Assembly (NCBI RefSeq): GCF_048263965.1
Contig: NZ_JBLXDO010000002.1
Span: forward strand, 186,001 to 250,000
Source of the DNA: Ferrimonas sp048263965
GTDB lineage: Bacteria; Pseudomonadota; Gammaproteobacteria; Enterobacterales; Shewanellaceae
Direction of reading: 5' to 3'
DNA length: 64,000 bases
A program made the position numbers and the translations under genes. The notes beneath the pieces are model-generated. The model made no database searches, was not told where the DNA came from, and saw only the letters and a program-made list of their open reading frames with translations. Below are positions 15,401 to 23,626 of the stretch, in pieces. Numbering within the stretch: the stretch's first letter is position 1; every line of letters starts with the position of its first letter.

Positions 15401-17991
15401 TGGTCGTTGTCGGCCCAGGCAAACCAGGTGAAGCTCTTCAGGTCATCCAGATGTGGCCGTAGCAGGTCGGCCAGTTCGCTGCCATCGGTGGTGGTGGCGC
15501 TGAAGGGGAACCACAACGATTCCCCCAGCAGGTTCTCAAACTGGGCCCAGCCGAAGTAACTGGTGTTGGGGGCCAACCCAGCAAAGGTCAGCTCCAGGCC
15601 AGTGGCTTTATAGGTTGCAGAATCGAAGTTGTTGGCGGCGTTTAACCGCACATTAAAGGTGCCGCTGTACCCCAGCATGCCACTGGCCAAACGCGGGCGA
15701 ATCACCAGAGAGGTCACTCCGGCCTCCACCTCTGCGGCCACCGGGGCGGCGGGCTTCGTCAGAGCAAAGGTGAAGCTGGCCGGCTCCGAGGCTTTACCCA
15801 GGTTGGAGATGCGCACCACCTTTACGGTGTAGCTGCCTGCCGTCAGCGGCGGGATCAGAAACTCCCCCTCACTGGCCGGGCCTGCCGCCATACGGCTCTC
15901 GCCAGCAAACACCACCACATCGTAGTGAACCGTCCAATCCCAGTCATGATCCCAAGTCAGTCGGCCCTGGGGCTGGTGGTCGGTGGGCGCATGGTAGGCC
16001 AGGCCAGTGGGCATCGGCACCACCACCGGGCTGGGAATGTCGTAATCGGGAGAGGGCGGCGGCAGGGGCTTATCCCGCCAGGTAAAGATGGACGGGTCGT
16101 AGCGCTCCAGTTCGGCGTGCACCTCCAGTTCCTCAGCACTGCCACTGGTGGTCACGGTCACCAACTGAAAGTAACGCTGGCCCCAGCCCCGGTCGGCATC
16201 GGTCACTTCAATCACATCGCCCCCTTCCAGGGCGGCGGCTCGTGGGGGCAGCTCCCAACTGCCGGTCTCCCTGGAGCGGCTGCGACGGCACAGCACCTCG
16301 GCCATCTGCAGCGCCTCATCGAAGTTATCGATGGCCGGACACTTGATGGTATCGGTCTGCTCCAGCCCCAGATCATCGGCCAGGTACTGGTCAAACTCCG
16401 GGTCATCCGGGGTTGGCCAGGTGGCGGTGTTGGTCACGTAGCCATTGGCGCCGTCGGTAAACTCAATGGTGATGCGGTTCTTGCGCTGGTCCCGCTCCGG
16501 GGTGGCGACCTGAGCACCCACCAGGTCGTTTTCATCCAGGCGCATTACAGACGGGCGATGGCGGTCAATGGCAAAGCCCAGCTTGCCGGCGCGCCAGCGC
16601 GGGCGGGCCCGGCAGCACCTGTAGAGCTCACGCAGGTTATCCAGCCGGCCCTGATGGGTGTCCAACACCAGGTTGCAACTCATCACCGGGCGCTCATTGC
16701 CATCACTGCCGGTCACCAGAGTGGTGTCTATCCAGTTGGCCTCCTCGATGTAGTCATCAAGAATGAGGCGCTCCAGGGGCAGGCCCCAACCGCCGTCCGC
16801 CTTGGCCATACGCAGGAAATGGAGCACGCACAGGGCCGGATTGGCCGACCATTGCCAGGTGGTGGGGTCATTGGCCTGCTGGGCGCTGTCCCTGGGGTCC
16901 CACACCAGCAAGCCATCGACGATGTACCTGCGCTGCGGCTCGCCGGAATAGGGGCCGTCCTTGTGATTGCGCAGCACCAGGCAGCGGCTGGCCATCCCCT
17001 CGAAAGTGTCACTGGCCAGAAAATCCGGAAAGTTGCCACTGCCGGGATGATTGACGCCGCTGGGGTAGTTCAGCAGCCAGGGGTAAGCGGTATGACTGCC
17101 CTGCCCCAGGCGCTGGTCCTGGTAGGCGATGTAGGGCCGACCATTGCCGGTGCGGCCATCGATGCCAAACCGGGCTTTGCCCTCGGCGCTGGCGATGTCC
17201 AACCCCATCAGTTCGGTGGCGTGAATGCCTTTAATCGGCCCCACGCAGATGGCATCCACCAGACACAGGTAACGCTTGTCCTGGCCGGTGATGTGGCGAT
17301 AGACGGCGGTGGGCGTCACCGCCGCCCGGCCAAAGACGATGGGCAGCTTCTGGGCGCTGGCGTCCAGGTTGAGATCTATCTGCATTCCTGGGGTGCGTAC
17401 CTTGTCGGCGAACAGGCCGCCGCCCTGGGCCAGGTCTTCATGACCCCACTCCCCCTTGGGCCGGTCGGCCACCAGGGCATGGCGCAGCCCGGTGTCACCG
17501 GGGAAGCGCGCCTGATGCTCCGACTGGGTCAGCTGCATGCCGCCAGGCTCTTCGAAGGTGGCCAGGTGGTTGGTCAGGTTCACCGTCAGGGTGTGGGACT
17601 CGCCGTCCTGCTCATCATCCAGGTTGTTGATGATCCCCGCCCAATAGGTGTCGTCCACCGCCGCCACCTGGTAGTGGTCATCCACCCAGGCGCGGTGCAG
17701 CGCCACCGGCCGGTTTCTGTGGTCTGCGGCCAGCAGGGCCAGCATCTGCAGATCCACCGCCGACAGCACCAGGTCAATGTCGTCCACCTGCAACTCGGCG
17801 CTGCTGTCCACACTGCCCGCCTCCAGCAGGTGGCCGCTGGGCAGATAGCTGTCACCGGCGTACTCCAGGGCCACCGGGGCATCGGTCAGGCACAGAGGGC
17901 CGCTAACCAGGGACAGCTTTACCAGCAGGTGGTTGGCAAAGCGCTCCTCCACGTTTTCCACCAAGCCATTGGGATAGACGTACTCGCGCAT
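12490..17991 (-). CDS. Giant tail-tip/central fibre protein (gpJ-like)
   Basis: At 1833 residues this is the largest gene in the window. The first ~190 residues (PVALEYAGDSYLPSGHLLEAG) look like the DUF2163-type minor tail domain. Residues about 200-630 form a hub-like region ending in ALQMAEVLCRRSRSRETGSWELPP and GGDVIEVTD, a pattern of lambda J-type proteins. Two fibronectin-III-like segments, an Ala-rich coiled coil (AEARAIADAQAKAEAARQAA), two jelly-roll carbohydrate-binding-like segments (around TSKRYKVRFKVRQYDNGTG and NAIYEVCFSIYRHSGG) and repeats of FNQLxAQxAxFGG follow. It probably combines baseplate hub and host-recognition functions. Confidence 0.85.
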   Translation of the reverse strand: MREYVYPNGLVENVEERFANHLLVKLSLVSGPLCLTDAPVALEYAGDSYLPSGHLLEAGSVDSSAELQVDDIDLVLSAVDLQMLALLAADHRNRPVALHRAWVDDHYQVAAVDDTYWAGIINNLDDEQDGESHTLTVNLTNHLATFEEPGGMQLTQSEHQARFPGDTGLRHALVADRPKGEWGHEDLAQGGGLFADKVRTPGMQIDLNLDASAQKLPIVFGRAAVTPTAVYRHITGQDKRYLCLVDAICVGPIKGIHATELMGLDIASAEGKARFGIDGRTGNGRPYIAYQDQRLGQGSHTAYPWLLNYPSGVNHPGSGNFPDFLASDTFEGMASRCLVLRNHKDGPYSGEPQRRYIVDGLLVWDPRDSAQQANDPTTWQWSANPALCVLHFLRMAKADGGWGLPLERLILDDYIEEANWIDTTLVTGSDGNERPVMSCNLVLDTHQGRLDNLRELYRCCRARPRWRAGKLGFAIDRHRPSVMRLDENDLVGAQVATPERDQRKNRITIEFTDGANGYVTNTATWPTPDDPEFDQYLADDLGLEQTDTIKCPAIDNFDEALQMAEVLCRRSRSRETGSWELPPRAAALEGGDVIEVTDADRGWGQRYFQLVTVTTSGSAEELEVHAELERYDPSIFTWRDKPLPPPSPDYDIPSPVVVPMPTGLAYHAPTDHQPQGRLTWDHDWDWTVHYDVVVFAGESRMAAGPASEGEFLIPPLTAGSYTVKVVRISNLGKASEPASFTFALTKPAAPVAAEVEAGVTSLVIRPRLASGMLGYSGTFNVRLNAANNFDSATYKATGLELTFAGLAPNTSYFGWAQFENLLGESLWFPFSATTTDGSELADLLRPHLDDLKSFTWFAWADNDQGAGFTLDKELGKAKAWMGTAANQSSPHASVNYQDYTWNRIRAEVGDIFTPEEQAQLDNLAQGRMPDNSGDLLALQAALANANLGNQWVDLAKLTQNGVTAAGLGGETPAGAQGRADAAKLAAEQYALAQANLAETKAKAHTDNQVNAEEARAIADAQAKAEAARQAAITAAAADAQAKANAANASAQSHADAQLTLYRRSLPDFFMENGLQSLTPNAYGATANTAPIGNYSQYSLHQLGEHGGKVVRAKGTAWFYSSAVFPVDTSKRYKVRFKVRQYDNGTGSRYLYAGVATMDKDLNGITGGSGTHRYCAASGINIVASQGWRTFEGYISGEGDAHNNFRPGTAYVRIMGIVNYSNGTGTADIDELSIHEVTEQGDLIAIGMETTAGAQSRADAAKQAAINSAAQDAQTKANNAKSGAVSDVAQGSFSAQTGLITSLMANSGLFNQLQAQLALFGGLGANSIAAGAILTEKLDVRARQLVNNFSQTGELTGWDGSHSSFPLETITVEGKAQQARKVTTSGNVQLTSDWFEIDHNAIYEVCFSIYRHSGGGTGTRYFGLYAANTKGGSSQVVDTFSPSTRYLVTTTSNPYFWYGDISNGQIRKMRAFIVGANANPESVPECENVHYYFRLKADQNFVCLRALNYYNAGVTTTDYWLHPSVRDISGGKLSAQQVIADQGMFNTLRSRIAQFGGITANELTVDNALITKLVGSSALFNQLMAQMATFGGVTANAIAADAIEGRHIKAGQKLESPVIAAQQYTLLGPNTMKVERETPFGPDGLIEWRGPKLLSGGEPDWNNLRKSNASYWYDQNNDSYHGGSLSAGVLKNGAETTNKNSYGAGTYPITLGPFGTNGRRKNVVVSFRYAADSTTSGTPSTSGRSLTYQLQRKIGSGSWVTLKTETISWTPSRHFEDELGRWIVSEYVSASSTYTDTNTSTGDFNYRILVSSHTRYHANSSVDYQILGIISTEQ

Positions 17992-18572
17992 CAGACCACC
18001 TCCACCACGGCAAAGCTGATGGGGTTGTAGGGCTTGGTGATGTCACCCTCCGGCAAGCCGTCGAGCATCACGGTGAAGGGCACGGCGTCCAGGGTCACCA
18101 GCTCGCCGGCGCTCACCGCCACACGCAGTGGCGGGTCAATCTCTACGGTCACCTGGCCCTGGGCATTGGAAGACGCCGCCCCCATGCGATACACCTTGGT
18201 GTGGTTGCCCAGGCGCAGCGGGTCATTGGCGCACACCGCCTCAGCCAAGTCATTGGCAAAGCCGGACAGCAGCAGTTGGCTGGCCCCCTTGCCGGCATCG
18301 GCGGCCAGTTGAACACCGGATGGCGCCGGGCCGTTGGCGAAGGACTCAAAGGGCACCACCAGCTCGAACTCGCCAGCGCGGTGACGGTTCAAAAACCACA
18401 GGGCGGCGGCGCGCTTCTTAGGGTTCTGGGCGGTCACCTCTACGTCGCAGATGAAGTTGTGGGTCAGGCCCATACGCTTTAACCGCTTGCCCCCTTTGGC
18501 CAGCGAAGAGACCACCGGCGCCTCCAGGCCGGGAGTCAACGCCCTGATCCCCATCTCGGGAAAACGCTCCAT
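17991..18572 (-). CDS. Minor tail protein
   Basis: This 193-residue protein lies between tape measure and tail tip, overlapping both by one base. It has no transmembrane segment. Its position matches lambda gpM/gpL-type distal tail proteins that attach the tube to the tip. The sequence (AALWFLNRHRAGEFELVVPF, and a C-terminal ITKPYNPISFAVVEVV) supports a beta-rich tail component. The exact family is not certain. Confidence 0.65.
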   Translation of the reverse strand: MERFPEMGIRALTPGLEAPVVSSLAKGGKRLKRMGLTHNFICDVEVTAQNPKKRAAALWFLNRHRAGEFELVVPFESFANGPAPSGVQLAADAGKGASQLLLSGFANDLAEAVCANDPLRLGNHTKVYRMGAASSNAQGQVTVEIDPPLRVAVSAGELVTLDAVPFTVMLDGLPEGDITKPYNPISFAVVEVV

Positions 18573-20638
18573 TAAAAACTCCTTAATCCCTGTTTACGGC
18601 GGGCGCGGCGCTGGGCCCGGTCGAAGCTGCTGGCGTTGCGCCGGCTCCACTTGTCGAAGCTCTTGGCGTCCATGGCCATGACGGTGGTGTGTTGGCTGTT
18701 GTGGATGCTCTGGCCGCCCAGCAACTTGGCGGTCTCTTCGCGGCTGGTGATGGTGGCCGGGCCCATGACGGGCACGCCGTTATACAGCTCGGGGCCGAAC
18801 TCAGACATGATCCCCCACTGCCCCGCCGGGATGTATCCGCCCTTGTCGAACGCACCGGCGAAAGCGGCGCTGGCCGCACCCACGGCGGCAGCGGTCAGGC
18901 CGGCACCAAAGCCCTCAAACACCGCCGCGGCGCCGGGAGCCAACGCCGGACCAATGATGGGAATGGCGGCGGTACTGGCCGCCGCGGCCAGGGCGCCCAG
19001 CTGAGTCTCTGCCGCCCCCCGGCCACCGACAGACGCGATGTAACCGGCGTTCTCGGCACTGCCCAGGGTCTTCTCCAGCACCCACTGGGCCAGGCGCTGG
19101 GTGGCCCACTCACCGAAGAAGGCCACCATGGAGCGGGCCATCCCCTCGAAGATGCTCTGCACCCCATCCCCCAGGCTCTTGCTGTCGATAAGGGCCGACT
19201 CGAAGGCGCGCCCCATCCCCTCGCTGAAGCGGGACACCTGATCTTCAAACAGATCGCCCACACCGCGCTGGGCCTCTTTAAGGGATTGCAGCAGCTGCCC
19301 CTGCCAGCCGGCCTGCTCCTGCATCAGTCGCTGCTTGTCTCGGGCATAGGATTCATCCAGCCGGCGCGACCAAGTGTCGAACTCTTCCTGAGTCACCCTG
19401 CCGTGGATGTAGAGGTTTTCCAGGGCGTCGGCCTGCTGCTGATACTGCTCTTTGCGCAGCTCCAGCTCGGTGCTGCTGGCCCGTTTCACCATGGCCAGCT
19501 GCTGGTCCAGGGCGGTGGCCACCCGGTTGGCGCTCTGGGCGCGAAGTTGAGCTTCGGCCAGGTCGGTGGCAATCAGCGCCTGGCGCAGCTCGGCCTGATA
19601 ACGAATGGCGGCTTTGGCGCCCTCCTCGCCGGTTTTCCTCTCCTTCTCCTGTGCCTGGATGCTCTTCTCCGTGGTGGCGTTCCACACCCGCTTGCGCCGC
19701 TCCGCCTCCTCGATGGCCCCCTGCTGCAACTGCAGGGCAGCGGTTCCCTGGGCCAGGGCCTTGGCGGCCTTACGCTGGGCCGCCTCCAGTTTCTGGTAGG
19801 TCTTGGAACCCTTGTCGTAGTTGCCTATCACCAGCGCCTGGTTGTGCTGCTGAGCCTTGAGCTGATCTATCTGCTCCTGGTGGGTGGTGATCTGCTCCTT
19901 GGCGGTCTTGATCGCCTGCTCTTCCTGCTCCACCAGCACCGCCGCCTGCTCGCGGGTTAAAGTGGAAGCCTTGGCCAGCTCCTGCAGCTTGTCGGTGAGG
20001 GTTTCCACCTGGTCACTGGAGTCCATCAGCGACGGCACAAAGGCGGTAGCCAGGGCGGCGCCCACCGCCACCACACCACCGGCCAGAGCGCCGGCGGGGC
20101 CCAGAATGCCGAGCAACTGTGAGCCCTGCTGGCCGAACACCATCATGGCGTTGGTGCCCATCTGCAGCTGCACCGCCACATCCTGCACCTGGTAACCGAA
20201 CTGCTGGGCCATGCCGCGCAGGTTGCCCATCATTCCCAGGTTGCTGCGGGCGGCCCCGGCGTGCTTCTTCTGGGCCTGGGTCAGCAGTTTCAGCTGCTCG
20301 GTGGCCTGTTGGTTGGCCTTGCCCAGCTTGTCGGTCACCACCCCGTTGGAGGCGATCACCATGCCGCCCTCCTGCAGCGACTGAACATAGGCGCGCACCG
20401 CCAGCTCCAGTTGGGCGTACTGGGCCTGGGCGCCGGTGGCAAAGCTGTCTACTGCAATAGACTGGGCCTTGACCCCCTTGGCTCCTTTGTCGCCCTCCTT
20501 GGCGTTGCGCCTGTTGGCCTGGGTAGCCGCCTCGGTGGCGGCGGTGAACTTGCCCACCGCCTGCTCCGACTGCTTGAGGGCCGGCAGCAGTTTGGCGTTG
20601 TCACCGGTGAGGATCAGCGCCAGCTTCAAGTCGCTCAT
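18572..20638 (-). CDS. Tail tape-measure protein
   Basis: This 688-residue protein sets tail length in long-tailed phages. The N-terminus MSDLKLALILTGDNAKLLPALKQSEQAV is followed by long coiled-coil helices rich in Gln/Ala/Lys, a hydrophobic segment (LLGILGPAGALAGGVVAVGAALATAF) and a C-terminal Ala/Gly-rich region with FDKGGYIPAGQWGIMSEFGPELYN, a signature of siphovirus tape measures. The ATG at 20638 overlaps the stop of the chaperone fusion frame by four bases (ATGA). An in-frame extension upstream to 20776 is only an open frame. Confidence 0.88.
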   Translation of the reverse strand: MSDLKLALILTGDNAKLLPALKQSEQAVGKFTAATEAATQANRRNAKEGDKGAKGVKAQSIAVDSFATGAQAQYAQLELAVRAYVQSLQEGGMVIASNGVVTDKLGKANQQATEQLKLLTQAQKKHAGAARSNLGMMGNLRGMAQQFGYQVQDVAVQLQMGTNAMMVFGQQGSQLLGILGPAGALAGGVVAVGAALATAFVPSLMDSSDQVETLTDKLQELAKASTLTREQAAVLVEQEEQAIKTAKEQITTHQEQIDQLKAQQHNQALVIGNYDKGSKTYQKLEAAQRKAAKALAQGTAALQLQQGAIEEAERRKRVWNATTEKSIQAQEKERKTGEEGAKAAIRYQAELRQALIATDLAEAQLRAQSANRVATALDQQLAMVKRASSTELELRKEQYQQQADALENLYIHGRVTQEEFDTWSRRLDESYARDKQRLMQEQAGWQGQLLQSLKEAQRGVGDLFEDQVSRFSEGMGRAFESALIDSKSLGDGVQSIFEGMARSMVAFFGEWATQRLAQWVLEKTLGSAENAGYIASVGGRGAAETQLGALAAAASTAAIPIIGPALAPGAAAVFEGFGAGLTAAAVGAASAAFAGAFDKGGYIPAGQWGIMSEFGPELYNGVPVMGPATITSREETAKLLGGQSIHNSQHTTVMAMDAKSFDKWSRRNASSFDRAQRRARRKQGLRSF

Positions 20639-20922
20639 TGGCTGGCCCTCCGTTGGTTGAAGTGGTGCATCGCCGCCTGGCTGAGGCGGCGCAGCTTGGC
20701 GAACAGCGCCGGCTCGATGGCGCGGGCCGAGAGCGCCGCCTCGGCCTGCACCTGAACCCAGTCCAGCCCCAGGCAACGGCCAAAGTCGCTAAAGCGCATC
20801 AGGTCGGCCACCTCCAGAAACCACAGCAGCGCCGGCCAGTTCTCTGGCAACACTAGGCAATCGCCGCCGGTGTTGGCCACGGCGCGGCTTATCTGGTCCG
20901 GGGTGGCTCCGAAGCGCTGCAT
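20635..20922 (-). CDS. DUF1799 tail assembly chaperone, frameshift-extended partner (GT-like)
   Basis: This 95-residue frame matches the DUF1799 type (QISRAVANTGGDCLVLPENWPALLWFL). It lies between the shorter chaperone gene and the tape measure, the position of lambda T. Its reading frame is open without a stop back to the slippery AAAAAAC at 20988-20994, so it is probably also made as a fusion with the upstream chaperone by -1 frameshifting. Its own ATG at 20922 may or may not be used. Confidence 0.75.
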   Translation of the reverse strand: MQRFGATPDQISRAVANTGGDCLVLPENWPALLWFLEVADLMRFSDFGRCLGLDWVQVQAEAALSARAIEPALFAKLRRLSQAAMHHFNQRRASQ

Positions 20923-20930
20923 ATCCTCGC

Positions 20931-21314
20931 TTACTCCTCGGGGGTCTTTGCGAGAGCCGCCACACCAGTAACTTCCCGCTTCATCGAGTTTTTTAGGGCA
21001 GCCCCGCTGTAGGCGTCCTTAAAGGCAGCCAGGGCGCCAATGCAGAAAAACGGCTGATCCAGCACGGCGTTCAGGTTGTCCTGGGAGAACGGCAGGGGCT
21101 CGCCATCGGCGCCACCGATGTTGCCCCAGCCCTGGATCACCTTGGTCAGAAACTGGCGGTCATTGCCCAGACCCAGCAACTGGTCGTGCTCTTCGGCAGG
21201 AGGCAGGCGAAAGTCCAGGGTGATGTGGGTTTCCACCATCTGGCCGCCATCGGCGGGCACATCGATGGTGCAGGGCCAGCCCTTCACGGCTGGCTCGCTC
21301 ATCAGTCGAAACAT
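20931..21314 (-). CDS. Tail assembly chaperone (G-like)
   Basis: This 127-residue protein lies just downstream of the tail tube gene, starting ATG after AAGGAGAGACC. It occupies the place of lambda gpG. Near its 3' end the codons CTA AAA AAC contain the heptamer A AAA AAC, an efficient -1 slip site. The -1 frame runs open into the DUF1799 frame. The zero frame ends 57 nt later at TAA. Confidence 0.75.
   Translation of the reverse strand: MFRLMSEPAVKGWPCTIDVPADGGQMVETHITLDFRLPPAEEHDQLLGLGNDRQFLTKVIQGWGNIGGADGEPLPFSQDNLNAVLDQPFFCIGALAAFKDAYSGAALKNSMKREVTGVAALAKTPEE
20988..20994 (-). promoter_or_regulatory. Candidate -1 ribosomal frameshift site
   Basis: On the minus strand the heptamer AAAAAAC is phased X-XXY-YYZ in the chaperone frame. 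Shifting to -1 gives CTC GAT GAA GCG..., with no stop through to ATG CAG CGC of the DUF1799 frame. This is the G/GT arrangement of long-tailed phages. Confidence 0.75.
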
Positions 21315-21334
21315 GGTCTCTCCTTAAAGGGGGT

Positions 21335-22255
21335 TTAACGGGTGGTTAAGGTGTCTTTGGCCATCACCCTCAGGGTGAGTTGGTAGCAGGTCTTACCGTC
21401 GCTCTCCTGGTAGGTGGGGCGCTCCAGCTGCAGCTCAGGGCAGCGGTGCTCTATCTGGTTGCCGGCGACGCCATGCACCAGCTCCGAGGCGATGCGGCTG
21501 TGGTTCTCGGCCAGGTCAAAGGGATCGAAGGTGGCAAGATCGGTGGCCCGCACCAGCAGGGTGAGGGTGGGCGCCCGGTCGGTGATCTCCACCTCCTCGC
21601 CGTTCACCAGATCCGAGTAGCCGTACTCGTTGGCCACGTCGTAGCTGTACTGCAGCAGGGTCAGCGGCACCCCGGCCAGGGTGAAGCTGGTGAAGGCGCT
21701 GCCCACCTTGAGCGGCGTCGTCCAGCCCTCGAAGTTGCCAGCCACCTGATTATCGTCCTGGGGCTTGGTGAACAGGCCCTTCAGCTCAAACTCCAGGTAG
21801 GGCAACTCGCCAGCGTTGGAGGTGAGTTTGTAGGTGCCCCGGGTGCCGGTGACTTGGTGCAACACCTTGTCCATGTAGAAATACACGGTAACGCTGGCCT
21901 CCGGCTGGTCGGTCAGCTCGAAGTCCACATGCTCGCTGCCAGGGGTGTTGTCCACGTTGGCCAGACGGCCACAGGCGGCGATGATGCCGGCCCACTTGGG
22001 CGGGGTGGCGGCAGCGCCGGAGCCGGCCAGCTCCACCTTGAGGGTAAGGCTGACGTGGGTGTTCACCAGGAACTGCTCACTGTGGCCCAGCTCGCCGCTG
22101 ACAAAGGGGCGCTCCAGGGAGTCACCATCCATGGGGGTCAGGCCCACCTCGGCGCAGCGCACCGCATCGCCGGCCCCTGGGGTGGCATCCACCCCGTAAC
22201 TGGCTTCGGCCTTGAGCACCACCAGCTTGTCTTTCCAGAGTCGTTTGTTAGCCAT
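21335..22255 (-). CDS. Phage tail tube protein
   Basis: This 306-residue, beta-rich protein starts MANKRLWKDKLVVLKAEASYGVDATP, typical of siphovirus tail tube/major tail proteins, and lies directly upstream of the chaperone pair. The ATG at 22255 is preceded by GGAGG and overlaps the upstream gene by 8 bp. A strong separate ribosome-binding site fits its high copy number in virions. The absence of a sheath gene shows a non-contractile tail. Confidence 0.75.
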   Translation of the reverse strand: MANKRLWKDKLVVLKAEASYGVDATPGAGDAVRCAEVGLTPMDGDSLERPFVSGELGHSEQFLVNTHVSLTLKVELAGSGAAATPPKWAGIIAACGRLANVDNTPGSEHVDFELTDQPEASVTVYFYMDKVLHQVTGTRGTYKLTSNAGELPYLEFELKGLFTKPQDDNQVAGNFEGWTTPLKVGSAFTSFTLAGVPLTLLQYSYDVANEYGYSDLVNGEEVEITDRAPTLTLLVRATDLATFDPFDLAENHSRIASELVHGVAGNQIEHRCPELQLERPTYQESDGKTCYQLTLRVMAKDTLTTR

Positions 22256-22670
22256 GGTCGGCCTCCAGATATTGGGAAGTGGTAAAGCGGTCCAGCCACC
22301 ACAGCTGGCCATCGCTCATGCCGTAGAGATCGCCATTGCCCAGCAGCATGGGGTCGCACTGGGGCAGAGGCTGCCAGCCGAACAGCGCCTGGCGCACCCG
22401 TTGGCGCAGGGCCTGCAGGCTGTCCTCCTCCAGGCCGCGCAGCACCAGGACAATGCCCACCTGGTGGGTCACCTGCTGCAGCGGTTCGCCCACGGCGCGC
22501 TGGTTGCCGCCGGGACGGTCGGACAGGGGCACCACAAAGGCGGCGCGCCTGCCCCTTAGGGGGCGGCTGCGCACATTGGCCAGGCCCATGGCAGTGTCCA
22601 CCTGGTTCAGCAGCGGTCGGTTTTTCTCGTCCTTAAGGGACTCCAGCCGGGCCTTGATGGCATCGAGCAT
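22248..22670 (-). CDS. DUF1834 / gp37-like tail terminator protein
   Basis: This 140-residue protein (MLDAIKARLESLKDEK...GGNQRAVGEPLQQVTHQVGIVLVLRG) matches the Mu gp37-type DUF1834 pattern, thought to cap or connect the tail. The ATG at 22670 overlaps the preceding stop (TGATG); a GTG one codon earlier is possible. Confidence 0.72.
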   Translation of the reverse strand: MLDAIKARLESLKDEKNRPLLNQVDTAMGLANVRSRPLRGRRAAFVVPLSDRPGGNQRAVGEPLQQVTHQVGIVLVLRGLEEDSLQALRQRVRQALFGWQPLPQCDPMLLGNGDLYGMSDGQLWWLDRFTTSQYLEADHG

Positions 22671-23095
22671 CACAGAAACCCTCCGTTGCCCCGGCCAAAG
22701 ACGCTGCCCGAGGATTGCACCTCGATGCTGGCCTCATCCCCTGCCGGCTCGCTGCCGTCAGCCAGCCCCAGGGCCACGTTGCCCTTGGCCAGGGCATCGA
22801 GCAGGCGCACCGCATCCAGATAGCGGTCGCGCACCTGATCGGTCACCCGGGTGTCGTAAAGCCGGTAACGGGCGATGTCGCAGCACACCCGCTCCAGTAC
22901 CGTGGGCACCTGGGCCAGGGGCAGCTGATAGCGGGTCACCAGATAGAGGTCGATGTCGGCGCAGGCGTCCTCCAGGGCGCCCTGAAGCACCGGCTCCACA
23001 ATGGCTCCGGCGCTGCCGTCGCGATCGGTCAACTGCTCAAGCTCATCGGCATCGAAGCGGGCCTGCATCTGGGCCACTGTGGCGTAGCGACTCAT
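22670..23095 (-). CDS. DUF1320 head-tail connector protein (gp36-like)
   Basis: This 141-residue protein has the DUF1320 hallmark: MSRYATVAQMQARFDADELEQLTDRDG at the start and ADIDLYLVTRYQLPLAQVPTVLERVCCDIARYRLY in the centre. In Mu-like phages this family follows the capsid genes and joins head and tail. The C-terminus is Gly-rich (SGSVFGRGNGGFL). Confidence 0.82.
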   Translation of the reverse strand: MSRYATVAQMQARFDADELEQLTDRDGSAGAIVEPVLQGALEDACADIDLYLVTRYQLPLAQVPTVLERVCCDIARYRLYDTRVTDQVRDRYLDAVRLLDALAKGNVALGLADGSEPAGDEASIEVQSSGSVFGRGNGGFL

Positions 23096-23098
23096 GGG

Positions 23099-23575
23099 TT
23101 AGCCCTCGCCCTGGGCCTGCTCTGCAGCGCCGGCTTGCGGCTGCTGAATCAACTGCTGGTAGACCTCCCAGGCGGCGTCACGCTGGGCTGCAGTCGGCTT
23201 AACCTTGATGGCCTTGCCCTGGTCGTCCTCGGTCTCGAAGGCCAGTTCGTCCACCTTGGGCTTTTTGCCCTCGGTCAGCTCGCCGCTGCGAGCCAACTGG
23301 TCGATGACCGCCACAAAGGGGCGCAGCAGCTCATCTTCCACCAGGGCGAGATTCAACCCCTCGGCACTGTCTAAGCCATCACCCAGGCGGTTCTCGACCA
23401 CGGGCCCTTCAGGGTCAGCCTGGGCAATTGAGAGACGGTGATCGCCCTCAATGGCCGCCAGCTGCGCCTGGCTAAGCTGGGCCGCTTCCAGGTGGTTTTC
23501 GCCTTTTTGGAAGGCCAAGCCCGCACGGCGATAGCCAGAGTTCGCCAGACAAGTGACCAAAATCGTTTTAGCCAT
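23099..23575 (-). CDS. FluMu HI1506-like protein
   Basis: This 158-residue protein has an N-terminal ~45-residue segment (ILVTCLANSGYRRAGLAFQKGEN) resembling the Mu-like prophage FluMu N-terminal domain (HI1506), followed by a Lys/Glu-rich region. It lies between capsid and gp36, as HI1506 homologues do. Its role is unknown; a minor head or head-completion protein is plausible. Confidence 0.6.
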   Translation of the reverse strand: MAKTILVTCLANSGYRRAGLAFQKGENHLEAAQLSQAQLAAIEGDHRLSIAQADPEGPVVENRLGDGLDSAEGLNLALVEDELLRPFVAVIDQLARSGELTEGKKPKVDELAFETEDDQGKAIKVKPTAAQRDAAWEVYQQLIQQPQAGAAEQAQGEG

Positions 23576-23626
23576 TTCATACGCTCTCCATGTTGGGGGC
23601 CGCGCCTGGGCCCGGCCCCATTGGGG

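Noticed and set aside
12490..17991. Diversity-generating retroelement acting on the tail fibre
   Set aside because: No reverse transcriptase or template/variable repeat pair is present.
15925..18030. A 701-codon open frame on the plus strand
   Set aside because: It lies wholly antisense to the tail-tip gene in GC-rich DNA; its protein is low-complexity His/Gly/Gln-rich without domains.
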